Source of the DNA: Streptomyces mirabilis
GTDB taxonomy: Bacteria > Actinomycetota > Actinomycetes > Streptomycetales > Streptomycetaceae
Assembly (NCBI RefSeq): GCF_018310535.1
Contig: NZ_CP074102.1
Location: 3,906,001 to 3,970,000 of the forward strand
Direction: 5' to 3'
Length of the DNA: 64,000 nt
Every line of letters starts with the position of its first letter. Position 1 is the first letter of the stretch. The position numbers were made by a program, and so were the translations under genes. The notes under the pieces are model-generated. The model was not told the origin of the DNA. It worked only from the letters and a program-made list of their open reading frames with translations, and did not search any database. Positions 43,641 through 53,165 of the stretch are shown in pieces.

Positions 43641-45983
43641 CTACTTGATGTAGACGAGGCCGTCGGTGGTGACGGTGGGACGGCCGCTGGTGCCGACCAC
43701 GACGATCTTGATGGTGTGCTTGGCGCTGCTGGACCAGGTCTTGGTCCAGATCGCCTGCCGGTACAGGGTGGTGGAAGACTTCAGGTCGACGGTGGAGATC
43801 TTGGTGCCGTCGACGTAGACGTACGCCTGGCCGGAGCTGGCGGCGCGGGAGACGACCCAGGCGGCGGAGCGGCCGGTGAAGGTCCAGGTGAGGCTGGCGC
43901 CCTTGGAACCGCTGGAGTAGGACTGGCCGCCGAGGTAGCCGGTGGAGGAGCGGGAGGTCCAGCTGCCGGACTTCGTGGCGGCGGTCTCCTGCAGTATCAC
44001 CGGGGTGTACGAGGGCGAGGACGTGCGGTAGTTACCGGCGTAGTCGTAGGCCCGCATCGACCAGATGGTGGCGGCGCCGGACTTGGCGGTGCGGTTCGAG
44101 GTGGTGGTGGTCGGGCCGAAGGTGGCGGTGGTGGGGGACAGCAGCTTCACCTCGCGCAGGGCCTTGTCGTCGGTGGCCTTCCAGCCGAGAGTGACCGGGA
44201 CGGCGCTGGTGCTGACGGTGCCGGAGCGCAGGGAAACCTTCGGGTTGGTGGTGAAGGTCGGTGCGGTCGTCTCCGCGACAACGGTCAGCGCGGCACTGGT
44301 CGCGGTCTTGCCGGACTGGTGCACGGCCCGCACGGCGACAGTGTGGCTGCCCAGGGCCAGGGTGACGCCGGCGGACGTGGCGGTGCCGGAGGTGGTGGCG
44401 ACGCTCTTGCCGTCGACCAGCAGCTCGAACTTGGAGATCAACGACGCCGGTGTGGTGGCCGTCCAACGGACGGTGATGCCGCCCTTGGTGTAGTACGTCG
44501 AGCCCGAAAGGCCCGCGCCGTCGACCGAGCTGACTTTCAGGCCCTGCACCGGGCCGGATGCCCAGGTACGGATGGTCGGCAGTTGGTCGTAGAGCAGGCC
44601 GCCGGGGCACTGTGTGTTGTAGCCGTCCCGGTGGCCGGAGATCCGCTGGAAGGTGTACTTGCTGCCCGCGGTGAAGTTGGTGTTGAAGTAGTTGTGCTGG
44701 CCCGCGCCCGCCGTGAGCTGGGTGGTTCCGGCGGGATCGGCGCCGTACTGGCCGAGCTTCCAAGCCGCCAGGCGGGCGACTGATGCCAGCGTGGCGTTGG
44801 TGGCGCTGGTGGTGGTGTAGTCACCGAGCACCGCGACGCCTGCGGACTCCCGATTCCAGCCGTAGGTGTGTGCGCCGAACACCGGAAGGTCCACGCCGCC
44901 CTTGCGGCCCTCGAAGATGGTGCCGCATTTGTCGACGAGGAAGTTGTAGCCGATGTCCTTCCAGCCGCTGACCTGGACGTGGTACGCGTAGATGCTCCGG
45001 ATGATCGACGGCGAGTCGGCGCAGGAGTAGTCGTTTGCCCCGTCGGTGTGGTGGACGAAGACCGCCTTCACGTCCGCGTTGTACTCCGGCGCCTCGGGGC
45101 TGATCGACTCGTCGGCACCCCAGTCGGCGCGCGAGACGATCGGCGGTTCGGGCACGGTGGACGGCGGCGCCGAGGGCGACGCGCTGGAGGACGTGCTCGG
45201 CGACGGCGACACGGAGTCCGTGGGGGACGCCGAGTCGGAGGGCGGGACGGAGTCCGTGGGAGACGCCGAGTCGGAGGGCGGGACGGAGTCGGTGGCCGCC
45301 GGCGTGGTGTCCGTCGCAGCCGGGGATGTGGTGGTCTGGCCGTCCGTCGGCGCGGTGGTGGTGCCGTCGCTGGGCGCGGTCGCCGTGGCGCCGGGACTCT
45401 CATCGGCGACGAACGCGGCGGGCTTGGCCGCGGTGCCGCCGGCCTTGGTCTCGGCGTCGGTCACCACCCCCGGGTCGACCAGGTTGACCTCAAGGCCCTT
45501 GGGCAGAGCGGAACTGCTGGTGCCGTTCTTGCGGATGACCTGCACCTGCAAGCCGTCGGAGGGGCCGACCCACAACGGCTCGGATGCTCCGCGCACTCCG
45601 GCGCCGGGGTTCTCGAGCGGGTCGACGTTCAGTTCGAGGTCCTGCCAGGCGCTCCACTGGCCGGTGTCGAGGCTGCGGGTGCGTACCTGCGCCGCGCCGT
45701 CGAGCCGCTTGGCCGCCCCCGTCCAGGAGACGCCGAGCATCGAGAACTGCTCGGTGTCCGTGCGCGGCAGCTCCCGCTTGTCGCCTGTGCCGCCTTTCAG
45801 TGCGAGGTCGTACACCTTCGCCGGCCGCTTGGCCCGGCCGGCCGCGCCGGGGTCGGAGGACGGGCTGGCGACGGCGTAGGTCACCACGCCCCCGCCCCCG
45901 AGGACCACCGCACCGAGCGTCAGCCACGCCCGTCGTTTCATGCTCAGCGGTCTGTACACATGCGACGTACGACGACCCACCAC
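43641..45983 (-). CDS. Exported N-acetylmuramoyl-L-alanine amidase (PGRP type)
   Basis: 780 aa from GTG 45983, which has AGGGGTGG upstream; an ATG at 45941 is the alternative. A transmembrane/signal segment (TLGAVVLGGGGVVTYAVA) is followed by a domain seen in Streptomyces PGRPs, then a Pro/Ser/Thr linker with repeats of SDSASPTDSVPP. The PGRP/amidase-2 domain (about 295-470) starts IVSRADWGADE. It has zinc His in VFVHHTDG, YNFLVDKCGTIFEGRKGG, and the second His and Cys in ISGHRDGYNTQCPG. Two Ig-like domains and a C-terminal carbohydrate-binding-like domain (WVVSRAASSGQAYVYVDG) complete it. It should cleave the stem peptide from muramic acid in the wall. It lies downstream of the PBP gene on the same strand. 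Confidence 0.88.
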   Translation of the reverse strand: MVGRRTSHVYRPLSMKRRAWLTLGAVVLGGGGVVTYAVASPSSDPGAAGRAKRPAKVYDLALKGGTGDKRELPRTDTEQFSMLGVSWTGAAKRLDGAAQVRTRSLDTGQWSAWQDLELNVDPLENPGAGVRGASEPLWVGPSDGLQVQVIRKNGTSSSALPKGLEVNLVDPGVVTDAETKAGGTAAKPAAFVADESPGATATAPSDGTTTAPTDGQTTTSPAATDTTPAATDSVPPSDSASPTDSVPPSDSASPTDSVSPSPSTSSSASPSAPPSTVPEPPIVSRADWGADESISPEAPEYNADVKAVFVHHTDGANDYSCADSPSIIRSIYAYHVQVSGWKDIGYNFLVDKCGTIFEGRKGGVDLPVFGAHTYGWNRESAGVAVLGDYTTTSATNATLASVARLAAWKLGQYGADPAGTTQLTAGAGQHNYFNTNFTAGSKYTFQRISGHRDGYNTQCPGGLLYDQLPTIRTWASGPVQGLKVSSVDGAGLSGSTYYTKGGITVRWTATTPASLISKFELLVDGKSVATTSGTATSAGVTLALGSHTVAVRAVHQSGKTATSAALTVVAETTAPTFTTNPKVSLRSGTVSTSAVPVTLGWKATDDKALREVKLLSPTTATFGPTTTTSNRTAKSGAATIWSMRAYDYAGNYRTSSPSYTPVILQETAATKSGSWTSRSSTGYLGGQSYSSGSKGASLTWTFTGRSAAWVVSRAASSGQAYVYVDGTKISTVDLKSSTTLYRQAIWTKTWSSSAKHTIKIVVVGTSGRPTVTTDGLVYIK

Positions 45984-46231
45984 GTATCCACCCCTAGAAG
46001 GCCCGGAAAGGCCACAGAAAAAAAGTCACATGAGGCGCACCTGTCACACAGGTGGCCGCCCTCTACAGCGCACCGCGTCCGACGAACATCACGGGGCGAC
46101 AGACCTCGGTGATGCAGATCACTGCGATGGCGATGTGTCATGCGTGCCACGGATGGTGCGGGCCGTCGAGGTCCGTCCGAGTGAGGCGGGCGATCGGCTG
46201 ATGCCTCCTGCCGTGGCCGCAGCTGTCGCGG
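45984..46231 (-). promoter_or_regulatory. Upstream region of the amidase gene
   Basis: A 248-bp gap after the PBP stop. It holds a small palindrome CACCTGTCACACAGGTG (46038-46054; arms of 7) about 55 bases before the amidase start, a possible operator. No riboswitch structure could be made out. Confidence 0.35.
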
Positions 46232-48556
46232 TCAACGGCACTTGTGGCGGTGGCACTTGGAACCGGTTGCCGGAGCGCCCGGTGTGGGGGCGGCAGTGGT
46301 GGTAGCCCTCTTGCCGGTCCTGCCGGTCTTGCCGCCCCGCTTGGCGGGGGCCGCGGACGGGGAGGGCGTGGGAGCGCCGGGCTCGTCGGTGCCGCGGCCG
46401 AGGGGGGCCGGCGCGGGGAAGGGGGTGTCGGGCAGGCCGGCCAGGGCGTCGCGCATGTACTGGGTCCAGATTTCGGTGGGGATGTCGCCGCCGAACACCT
46501 TCTGGAGGCCACCGACGCCGACCAGGGACTGCAGCTGTGGGTGGTTCGAGTCCTCTCGGAAGAGGACGACAGAGGTGGCGAGTTGCGGGGTGTAGCCGAT
46601 GAACCAGGCGGAACGGTAGTCGTCGGTGGTTCCGGTCTTGCCCGCCGCGGTCCTGCCGAGAGCCTGGGCCTTGGTGCCGGTGCCCCGGGCGATGACGCCC
46701 CGGAGCACATCGGTCACGTTGCCAGCGACCGCCGCCGGCAGGGCTCGCACGGGGGCGGGGGCGGAGAAGCCGGCCAGTGCCGAGCCGTTGTGGGTGACCT
46801 TCGTCACCGAGTACGGGGTGGCCTGCATCCCGTCGGCAGCGAAAGTCGCGTACACGCCTGCCATTCGAATGGCGCTCGGTGTGGAGGTGCCGATGTAGAA
46901 GCCGGCGCTGGGGGCGGCGAGGCTGCCCGGGCGCAGGCCGAGGGATTCGGCCGTCCTCGCCACGTTTCCGTAGCCGACGTCCTCTCCCAGTTGCACGTAC
47001 GGCGTGTTGACCGACTGCTCCATGGCCTTGCGCAGAGGGATGTAGCCCCAGCGCTGGGGGGTGTCGTTGTGCTGGTGGAGGAGCCCGGTGGGGTCCTTGG
47101 GGTCGGCGACGTAGTTGCCCTGCTGGTCCTTGATCTTGATGCCGTCGTCACCGTTGAACTTGCCGGCCGGGGTGATCGGCTCCGGTGACTTGCCGGGTCG
47201 CAGTACCGCTCCGTGCTGGAGCGCGGCGGCGAGGACGATGGGCTTGAAGGTCGATCCCACCGGGACGCCGGAGGTGTCGGCGTTGTCCGAGTAGTGGGCG
47301 TGCTCGAAGCCGGGGCCGCCGTAGACGGCGAGGATCCTGCCGGTCGTGGGTTCCACCGAGGCGGCTCCGACCTGGACGTCCCGGTCGACCGGCCGGTGGG
47401 CGGGGTCGAGGCGTTGCCCCCGCACCATGGCGACAGCCCTCGTCAGTTCCGCCGTCTTCTTCCTGTCGAAGGTGGTGTGGATCTGGTAGCCGCCCCTGCT
47501 CAGGCCGCTGTCGGTGATGGTCGGGTCGTGTGTCTCGGCATACGACCTGGCGAGTTGGACCAGGTAGCCGGTCTCGCCCGTGAGCCCTGAACCGCGGGTC
47601 CACTTCCTGGGTGTGGGGAAACCGGCGGCCGCGTACCGTGCCCGCTGCCCGGGTGTCAGCTTGCCGGTCTTCACCATCCGGTCGAGCACCCAGGACCAGC
47701 GTGCTTCCGCCTTTGCCCTGGCCGCGGGATCGGAGTCCGCGTACTGGAAGAGACTCGGCTCGTTGACCGCCGCGGCGAGGAAGGCTCCCCGGCTCGCGTC
47801 GAGCCTCTCCACCGGGAGGCCGTAGTACATACGCGCCGCGGCCTGGATGCCGTTGGCCTGACGACCGAAGAAGCAGGTGTTCAGATACCCCTGGAGGATC
47901 TGCTCCTTGGTCATCCCGGCGCCGATCTTGGTGGAGATCAGCAGTTCCTTGAACTTGCGTGAGACCGTCTGCGACTGGTCCAGGTAGGTGTTCTTGACGA
48001 ACTGCTGGGTGATCGTCGAGCCGGACTGGACCGAGCCGCCCGCGGCCATGTGGACGACGGCGCGGAGGATTCCCTGCGGGTCGATGCCCGGGTCGGTGTA
48101 GAAGGAGGCGTTCTCCGCGGCGATGAAGTCCCACCGCACGTCGGCGGGTACCTGTGAGAGCGACACGTTCTGTCGGTTGACGCTGCCGTCGGTCGCCAAA
48201 ACCGTGCCGTCCGACCAGTAGTAGACGTTGTTCTGCAGCAGTGTCGTGGGATTGGGGTCGGGGATGGTGACCGTGGCGTAGGCATAGCCGACGACCGCTG
48301 CCGTGCCGCCGAAGAAGAGCAGGAAGATCGCCAGCAGTTGGCGCACCGACGGCAGCCAGCGGCGCGGGCCCGTCCGGCCTCGGCGCGGGTAGTCGATCCA
48401 GCGTTTCTTCTGTGGCGCCCTTCTCCGGGCACGGCGTGGCATGTCCTGTCGGGGGGCCTGGTCACGATGCGCGGCCCGGTGGCCCGTGACGCGGTCACCT
48501 TCGGCACGCGTGCCGCCGACGGAGCGCTGCGGCGGTCGGCGCCGGTGTCCGCTCAT
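46232..48556 (-). CDS. Class A penicillin-binding protein (GT51 transglycosylase/transpeptidase)
   Basis: 774 aa. A basic cytoplasmic tail (residues 1-68) and one signal-anchor helix (about 70-92). The glycosyltransferase-51 domain has IAAENASFYTDPGIDPQGI (catalytic Glu), SGSTITQQFVKN, and KFKELLISTKI. The transpeptidase domain has the active-site Ser435 in VPVGSTFKP, QSVNTPY (SxN) and AGKTGTT. The C-terminal tail is Pro/Thr/Lys-rich. It polymerises and cross-links peptidoglycan outside the membrane. It begins 20 bases after the matB-like stop, so it is likely in the same transcript. Confidence 0.93.
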   Translation of the reverse strand: MSGHRRRPPQRSVGGTRAEGDRVTGHRAAHRDQAPRQDMPRRARRRAPQKKRWIDYPRRGRTGPRRWLPSVRQLLAIFLLFFGGTAAVVGYAYATVTIPDPNPTTLLQNNVYYWSDGTVLATDGSVNRQNVSLSQVPADVRWDFIAAENASFYTDPGIDPQGILRAVVHMAAGGSVQSGSTITQQFVKNTYLDQSQTVSRKFKELLISTKIGAGMTKEQILQGYLNTCFFGRQANGIQAAARMYYGLPVERLDASRGAFLAAAVNEPSLFQYADSDPAARAKAEARWSWVLDRMVKTGKLTPGQRARYAAAGFPTPRKWTRGSGLTGETGYLVQLARSYAETHDPTITDSGLSRGGYQIHTTFDRKKTAELTRAVAMVRGQRLDPAHRPVDRDVQVGAASVEPTTGRILAVYGGPGFEHAHYSDNADTSGVPVGSTFKPIVLAAALQHGAVLRPGKSPEPITPAGKFNGDDGIKIKDQQGNYVADPKDPTGLLHQHNDTPQRWGYIPLRKAMEQSVNTPYVQLGEDVGYGNVARTAESLGLRPGSLAAPSAGFYIGTSTPSAIRMAGVYATFAADGMQATPYSVTKVTHNGSALAGFSAPAPVRALPAAVAGNVTDVLRGVIARGTGTKAQALGRTAAGKTGTTDDYRSAWFIGYTPQLATSVVLFREDSNHPQLQSLVGVGGLQKVFGGDIPTEIWTQYMRDALAGLPDTPFPAPAPLGRGTDEPGAPTPSPSAAPAKRGGKTGRTGKRATTTAAPTPGAPATGSKCHRHKCR

Positions 48557-48576
48557 GAGCTCTGATCACTGTCCTC

Positions 48577-50907
48577 TCAGTACAACTGCGGTGTCTTGGG
48601 CGGTCCGGGCTGCCGGAAACCGGGGTAGGGGGTGGGCTGTGGGAGGCCGTCGTACGGTGCCGGCTGCGGGAGGGGGTCGTACGGCGCCTGCCGCGGAAAA
48701 CCGGGATCCTGCGGAGGGAGGACATTGCCGCGCGCCTCCGCGCCCACCGGGGCCTGCAGGCTGCCGTACCGCTCCATGCGCTGCCAGCGCAGCCGTGAGC
48801 CCGACACGGCGGTGAAGACGGACTGGATCACCACCAGGTACATCAGCTGCCGGTAGACGAACTGCTGCAGCGGCAGACTCCACAGCGGGCCAGGCCGTTC
48901 TCCGTCCAGGCGGAACGCGTACAGGCCCATCATGAGTTGCAGCAGCAGGAAGGCCAGCCACAGCCCGATGATCCGGACCGGGTCGAGAAAGAGCAGCCCG
49001 TACAGGGCGAAGATGTCCACGACGGGTGCGAGCAGTGGCAGCAGTACCTGGAAGAGCAGCAGATACACCAGGCCCCGGCGGCCCAGCTTTCCGGCCGCAC
49101 CGCGCTGCACCAGCGTGCCGCGGTGCTTCCACATCGCCTGCAGGGTGCCGTAGCACCAGCGGTAGCGCTGGCGCCACAAGGCGTTCAGTGACGCGGGGGC
49201 CTCGGTCCAGGCCTTCGCGCCCTCCTCGTACACCACACGCCAGCCGGCGCGGCACAGTGCCATGGTGAGGTCGGTGTCCTCGGCGAGGGTGACGTCGCTG
49301 ACGCCGCCGAGGTCGAGCAGTGCCTGGCGGCGGAACGCGCCGACCGCTCCGGGTACGGTCGGCATGCATTCGGCGAGGTCGAACAGGCGGCGGTCGAGGT
49401 TGAACCCGACCACGTACTCGATGTGCTGCCAGCGGCCCAGCATGCCGCCACGGTTGACGACCTTGGCGTTGCCCGAGACGGCCCCCACGCGGGGATCGGC
49501 GAAGGGCTGCACGATCGTGCGGACGGTGTCGGGTTCGAAGACCGTGTCACCGTCGACCATGACCACCAGGTCGAAGGTGGCGGCGGCGAGTCCCGTGTTG
49601 AGTGCGGCGGGCTTGCCCGCGTTCGGCTGACGGATCACCCGTACCGGCAGGCGGAGCGACTCCACCAGGTCGGCGGTGCCGTCGGTCGAACCGTCGTCCA
49701 CCACGATGATCTCCACTGGATGGTCCGAGGCGAGCAGTGAGCGCACGGCCGCCTCGATCCCGGCGCTCTCGTTGTACGCGGGAACGATGACGCTGACCGG
49801 CTCGGTCACGGGCGGTCCCCAGGACCGGCTCCGGCGCCCGGTGCGCAGGCGCCGGTGCCGCCGGGCGGCGATCAGCACGACCACTGCGCGCAGCACACTG
49901 ATCGCCCCGGCCGCGTACATCAACACGCCCAACAGCCACACGACCCAGTCGCCGCCCTGCAGCACCTTGATGAGGGCCAGCCCCTGCAGATGGTCGCCGA
50001 GCCCGACGGGCCGGACGGGTGCGGCCATGCCGACCGCGTCGGAGACCGTCGCGAACTTGAAGCCCTGTGCCTTGAGCCGTGGCACCAGTGCACCCAGTGC
50101 GGCGACGGTCTGGGACCGGTCACCGCCCGCGTCGTGCATGAGCACGATCTGTCCAGCGTGGCCGTCGGGTGTCGCATTCGCGACGATGCGGTCCACTCCG
50201 GGACGCTGCCAGTCCTCGGCGTCCCGGGTGGAGAGCACCGTGACATAGCCTGCCGCGTCGGCCTGCTCGAGGACGGACCAGTCGGCATCGTCCAGCGCAT
50301 CGTTCTCCGAGGAGAACGGCGGCCTCAGCAGTGCGGTGGTGACCCCTGCGGCGCCGGCCACCGCCAGCTGCGTCTCGCGCAGCTCCAGGGACCGCTGCCA
50401 TGGAGCGAGCCGGGCCAGATCGGGATGGGTGAAGGTGTGGATGCCGATCTGATGGCCCTCGGCGACGATCCGGCGGACCAGCTCCGGGTGGGCGGCGACC
50501 TGGGTTCCGACGACGAAGAAGGTCGCGTGCACGTGGTTGCGACGCAGCACGTCCAGGATCCGTGGCGTCCAGACGGGGTCGGGGCCGTCGTCGAAGGTGA
50601 GGGCGATGGTGTGGGCCTTCACCTGAGCGGTGTGCGCAGAGGTGGCGGCGTCCGCGATCACGGGGCCGCCATGAATCACCTGGCTGGGCACAGCCTCGTT
50701 CCGGCCACGGGAGCCGGTCACGTGGTCCGATGCGATCCCGAACATGTGGTGGGTGTAGCCCTGCAGCAAGAGGGCCGTCGACAGGGTCACCGCGAGCACG
50801 CTCAGCAGCAGCCAGTGGGTTCGGGGCGTGGTCCGGCGGGTGCGGTTGCGGCGGCGAGCAGGAGCGTTGCGGCGTCGGCGATCGGTCACGTCAGGGCCTT
50901 TGATCAC
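48577..50907 (-). CDS. matB: Bifunctional polysaccharide deacetylase/GT2 glycosyltransferase (MatB-like)
   Basis: 776 aa. GTG 50907 overlaps the upstream stop (GTGA). After one signal-anchor helix (30-50) comes an extracellular NodB deacetylase domain: LTFDDGPDP (103-111), HTFTHPDLA (metal His), LRPPFSSEN. Two helices (about 310-340) lead to a processive GT2 domain with VSVIVPAYNES, VDDGSTDGT, VDGDTVF, EDTDLT and QRYRWCYG (QxxRW). C-terminal helices and a Pro/Gln/Tyr tail follow. The same fusion is known in S. coelicolor MatB, which with MatA makes a poly-beta-1,6-GlcNAc-like adhesive glycan and drives mycelial clumping. Orthology is inferred from architecture, not a search. Confidence 0.85.
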   Translation of the reverse strand: MIKGPDVTDRRRRNAPARRRNRTRRTTPRTHWLLLSVLAVTLSTALLLQGYTHHMFGIASDHVTGSRGRNEAVPSQVIHGGPVIADAATSAHTAQVKAHTIALTFDDGPDPVWTPRILDVLRRNHVHATFFVVGTQVAAHPELVRRIVAEGHQIGIHTFTHPDLARLAPWQRSLELRETQLAVAGAAGVTTALLRPPFSSENDALDDADWSVLEQADAAGYVTVLSTRDAEDWQRPGVDRIVANATPDGHAGQIVLMHDAGGDRSQTVAALGALVPRLKAQGFKFATVSDAVGMAAPVRPVGLGDHLQGLALIKVLQGGDWVVWLLGVLMYAAGAISVLRAVVVLIAARRHRRLRTGRRSRSWGPPVTEPVSVIVPAYNESAGIEAAVRSLLASDHPVEIIVVDDGSTDGTADLVESLRLPVRVIRQPNAGKPAALNTGLAAATFDLVVMVDGDTVFEPDTVRTIVQPFADPRVGAVSGNAKVVNRGGMLGRWQHIEYVVGFNLDRRLFDLAECMPTVPGAVGAFRRQALLDLGGVSDVTLAEDTDLTMALCRAGWRVVYEEGAKAWTEAPASLNALWRQRYRWCYGTLQAMWKHRGTLVQRGAAGKLGRRGLVYLLLFQVLLPLLAPVVDIFALYGLLFLDPVRIIGLWLAFLLLQLMMGLYAFRLDGERPGPLWSLPLQQFVYRQLMYLVVIQSVFTAVSGSRLRWQRMERYGSLQAPVGAEARGNVLPPQDPGFPRQAPYDPLPQPAPYDGLPQPTPYPGFRQPGPPKTPQLY

Positions 50908-51698
50908 TTCACGGGATGGTGGGACGAGCCGATGGCACGACCCTTGCGTGTAGGGGTGGAGATGGGGGCGGGAGCGGCGCTCGAAGTCGGGGACGTGATC
51001 CTGGTGGGCGCTGCGGTGGGCCCGGACGTGGCCGCAGGAGCGGTGGAGGCGGCCGACCGGTCGGTGGGACCGGGGGTCTTCTGCACCGCAGGGCCGGAGT
51101 TCCGCTGCCCTGCGGTGGGACCAGCGGTCCCCGCGGAGTGGCCCGTGCCGGGCGAGGCGTCGGGCGCGGTCGCCCGGGGCGTGGTCGGGTGCGTGGAGTC
51201 CGGCTGCGGGACGAACGGAGAACTGATGCTGGGTCCGCCCAGCATCGTGCTGATCAGCAGGGCGACGTAACCGCCGGCGGGGATCACGAGCAGCCGGGCG
51301 GCGCGGAGTACGAGGCGCCGGCGTCGCCCCGAGGAGTCGACGAAGACGGGCCGCACCGACTCGTTCGCCGGAGTCTCCGGTTCCGGTATGGGGGCGCCGG
51401 TGTCGAACTCCGGGTGCGGCACGGTGAGGACGTCACCGTGGGGAGAACCCCACGCCGTCGTGGCGGGGTCCGATCCGGCCACGTAGGGATGTGTTCCGGT
51501 GGCGTGGGGGTCCGTCCCCGTCGCATGGGTGCTGTACTCCGACTGCGTCCACTGCGCGAGTTCCACCGAGTCCCAGGACATCGTGCCCGTGTCCGTGCCG
51601 ACGCTGCCGCCGTACGCGTAGCCGTAGGCATACGCGTGCCCGGCATCGCCGTACGGATCCTCGCCGTACGCCCCGCCGCTTTCGTCCATCCGCTGCAC
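50904..51698 (-). CDS. MatA-like single-pass membrane protein
   Basis: 264 aa from GTG 51698 (AGGGGG nine bases upstream) or ATG 51689. The first about 75 residues are Gly/Tyr/Ala-rich (DAGHAYAYGYAYGGSVG) and acidic. One transmembrane helix (LLVIPAGGYVALLISTML) follows a short Arg cluster (SSGRRRRLVLRAARLL). Outside is a roughly 100-residue Ser/Thr/Pro-rich stalk. No enzyme motif is present. It overlaps matB-like by four bases, so it is translationally coupled and is probably the accessory subunit analogous to MatA; that equivalence is positional inference. Confidence 0.65.
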   Translation of the reverse strand: MQRMDESGGAYGEDPYGDAGHAYAYGYAYGGSVGTDTGTMSWDSVELAQWTQSEYSTHATGTDPHATGTHPYVAGSDPATTAWGSPHGDVLTVPHPEFDTGAPIPEPETPANESVRPVFVDSSGRRRRLVLRAARLLVIPAGGYVALLISTMLGGPSISSPFVPQPDSTHPTTPRATAPDASPGTGHSAGTAGPTAGQRNSGPAVQKTPGPTDRSAASTAPAATSGPTAAPTRITSPTSSAAPAPISTPTRKGRAIGSSHHPVK

Positions 51699-51971
51699 GA
51701 GTCGTGCCCCCTGTCCTGGCCGACCGACGCGGTCGTCCTCATGGAAAGAGCGCACTCGGCCGGAAGTGTTACACCTCGGCCTCGCCGTACGCACCTGCTC
51801 GACCGCAAGGAACGAACCGGACGAAAGGTGAGCAATCATGACGATGGCTTGCCCAAAGCCCGCGTGCGGGAGAATGGCCGGCGTGGAGCAAGCGTGCCGT
51901 TCGCCCTCGGCGAGGCGGACACGCGGCGCCTGTGTCGGCCGCAGATTCCTGACCCGCGCCCTGTGCGCGCC

Positions 51972-52466
51972 TCAGGTCGGCAGCCACTTCACCACCGCGT
52001 CCCCGCACTCGGCCGTCTGTGCGTAGAACGCCCTCAACTCCTGGTGCGCCACCGCGAACGCATGCCACGTCTCGGGCTCCGCGGTCACGCCGCCGTAGCG
52101 CGGCAGCAGTTCGGCGCGGGCGAAATCCCACAGCGTGTCGAAGTCGGCCATCGCCAGGAACCTGGCCACCCGGCGGGCCTGGGCCGCCGTCAGCACCAGG
52201 AACGGCGACTTGTGCCGGTCGGCGCGGAACACCGGCCGACCACCGAGCACCACCTGGGTCTGGGGCCGGTCTTCGGCACGATGCGGGGGAGCTCCGGCGT
52301 AGATGCGTTCCTGGTCCAGATAACGCTTGTCCAGCTCCTCTTCACGGTGCCGACCGACCCGGCGTCGGACGGTCTCCGAGTCGTCCTCGAAGAGTCGTTC
52401 GAGCCAGGTCGTACTGTTGCGCAGTGCGGGAGGCGGCACCGCTCGCAGACGGAGGTACGTACTCAT
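51972..52466 (-). CDS. DUF1877-like protein
   Basis: 164 aa from ATG 52466 (MSTYLRLRAVPPPALRNS). Pattern of DUF1877: start with Y/M-x-L-R-x-V/I-x-P-x-L, a central VVLGGRPVFRADRHKSPFLVLTAAQARRVARFLA, then FDTLWDFARAELLPRYGG and a Tyr-rich end VAHQELRAFYAQTAECGDAVVKWL. DUF1877 proteins have no established role; some appear in toxin or immunity neighbourhoods. It is divergent from the next gene. No operon partner. Confidence 0.7.
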   Translation of the reverse strand: MSTYLRLRAVPPPALRNSTTWLERLFEDDSETVRRRVGRHREEELDKRYLDQERIYAGAPPHRAEDRPQTQVVLGGRPVFRADRHKSPFLVLTAAQARRVARFLAMADFDTLWDFARAELLPRYGGVTAEPETWHAFAVAHQELRAFYAQTAECGDAVVKWLPT

Positions 52467-52637
52467 GCCAGTGGGAGCGCACGGGGACGCCGAAGCATTA
52501 CGCGGCCCGACGGACCCCGTTCGGGCGAAGACACCTCGACCGGCGTGCGCGCGGGGGTGGGGCGGTACCGCGCCGGTTGCCGGGAATCCCCCCGGAACCG
52601 CGTAACGGATCGACCGCCGACCTCGCTCTCTTCGTAT

Positions 52638-53051
52638 GTGACGACAGATCGGGAGACGAGACCCCATGCGGCGGCCAGGCCCGTGCGGTGGGCGGCGGAC
52701 ACGGTGGCGACGATGCGGGAGGGGGCACGGCTGCGCCTCGACTACTCGGCATCCAGCCTGTGGCGCGTCGACCGGATGATCGACGACCTGCGGCGGGAGG
52801 ACACACCCTACGCCGCCGTGGAGAGCGTGCTGCGCGGCTTCGGGGCGTATGCGGGTGAGGTGATCGTCAGCCAAACGGGCGCCGAGTGGTGGGAGGCGGA
52901 CCGCCACCACTGGATCCGCACGGCCGAGGGACGGCTGTGGGATCCCATCGACGAGGCCCGCCGCTGCTTCGCCGGACACGGCTCACTGCGGCTGCTGTGC
53001 CGCGACGCGACGGCGGGCACACCCGATCCCCGGGATCGGCGGCCGCGGTGA
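52638..53051 (+). CDS. Small hypothetical protein
   Basis: 137 aa from GTG 52638; an ATG at 52713 is possible and neither has a good ribosome site. The coding block LRLDYSASSLWRVDRMIDDLRREDTPYAAVESVLRGFGAYAGEVIVSQTGAEWWEAD, then LWDPIDEARRCFAGHGSLRLLCRDA, is characteristic of a conserved actinobacterial protein of unknown function. No signal peptide or membrane segment. Not otherwise recognised. Confidence 0.55.
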   Translation: MTTDRETRPHAAARPVRWAADTVATMREGARLRLDYSASSLWRVDRMIDDLRREDTPYAAVESVLRGFGAYAGEVIVSQTGAEWWEADRHHWIRTAEGRLWDPIDEARRCFAGHGSLRLLCRDATAGTPDPRDRRPR

Positions 53052-53165
53052 GGTCCGTGATCCGCGCCGGACCGCGCCCTCGGCGGCTGAGTGGCGGGCG
53101 ACGGCGACGACGTGAAGGGGCGCCCAGGCGTTGTGACACTTCTGTGAGGACAGACGCTGGTCACC

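Noticed and set aside
45984..46231. A c-di-AMP (ydaO-type) riboswitch before the amidase gene
   Set aside because: Such riboswitches precede many Streptomyces wall hydrolases, but I could not find the conserved helices here; only a 7-bp palindrome is visible.
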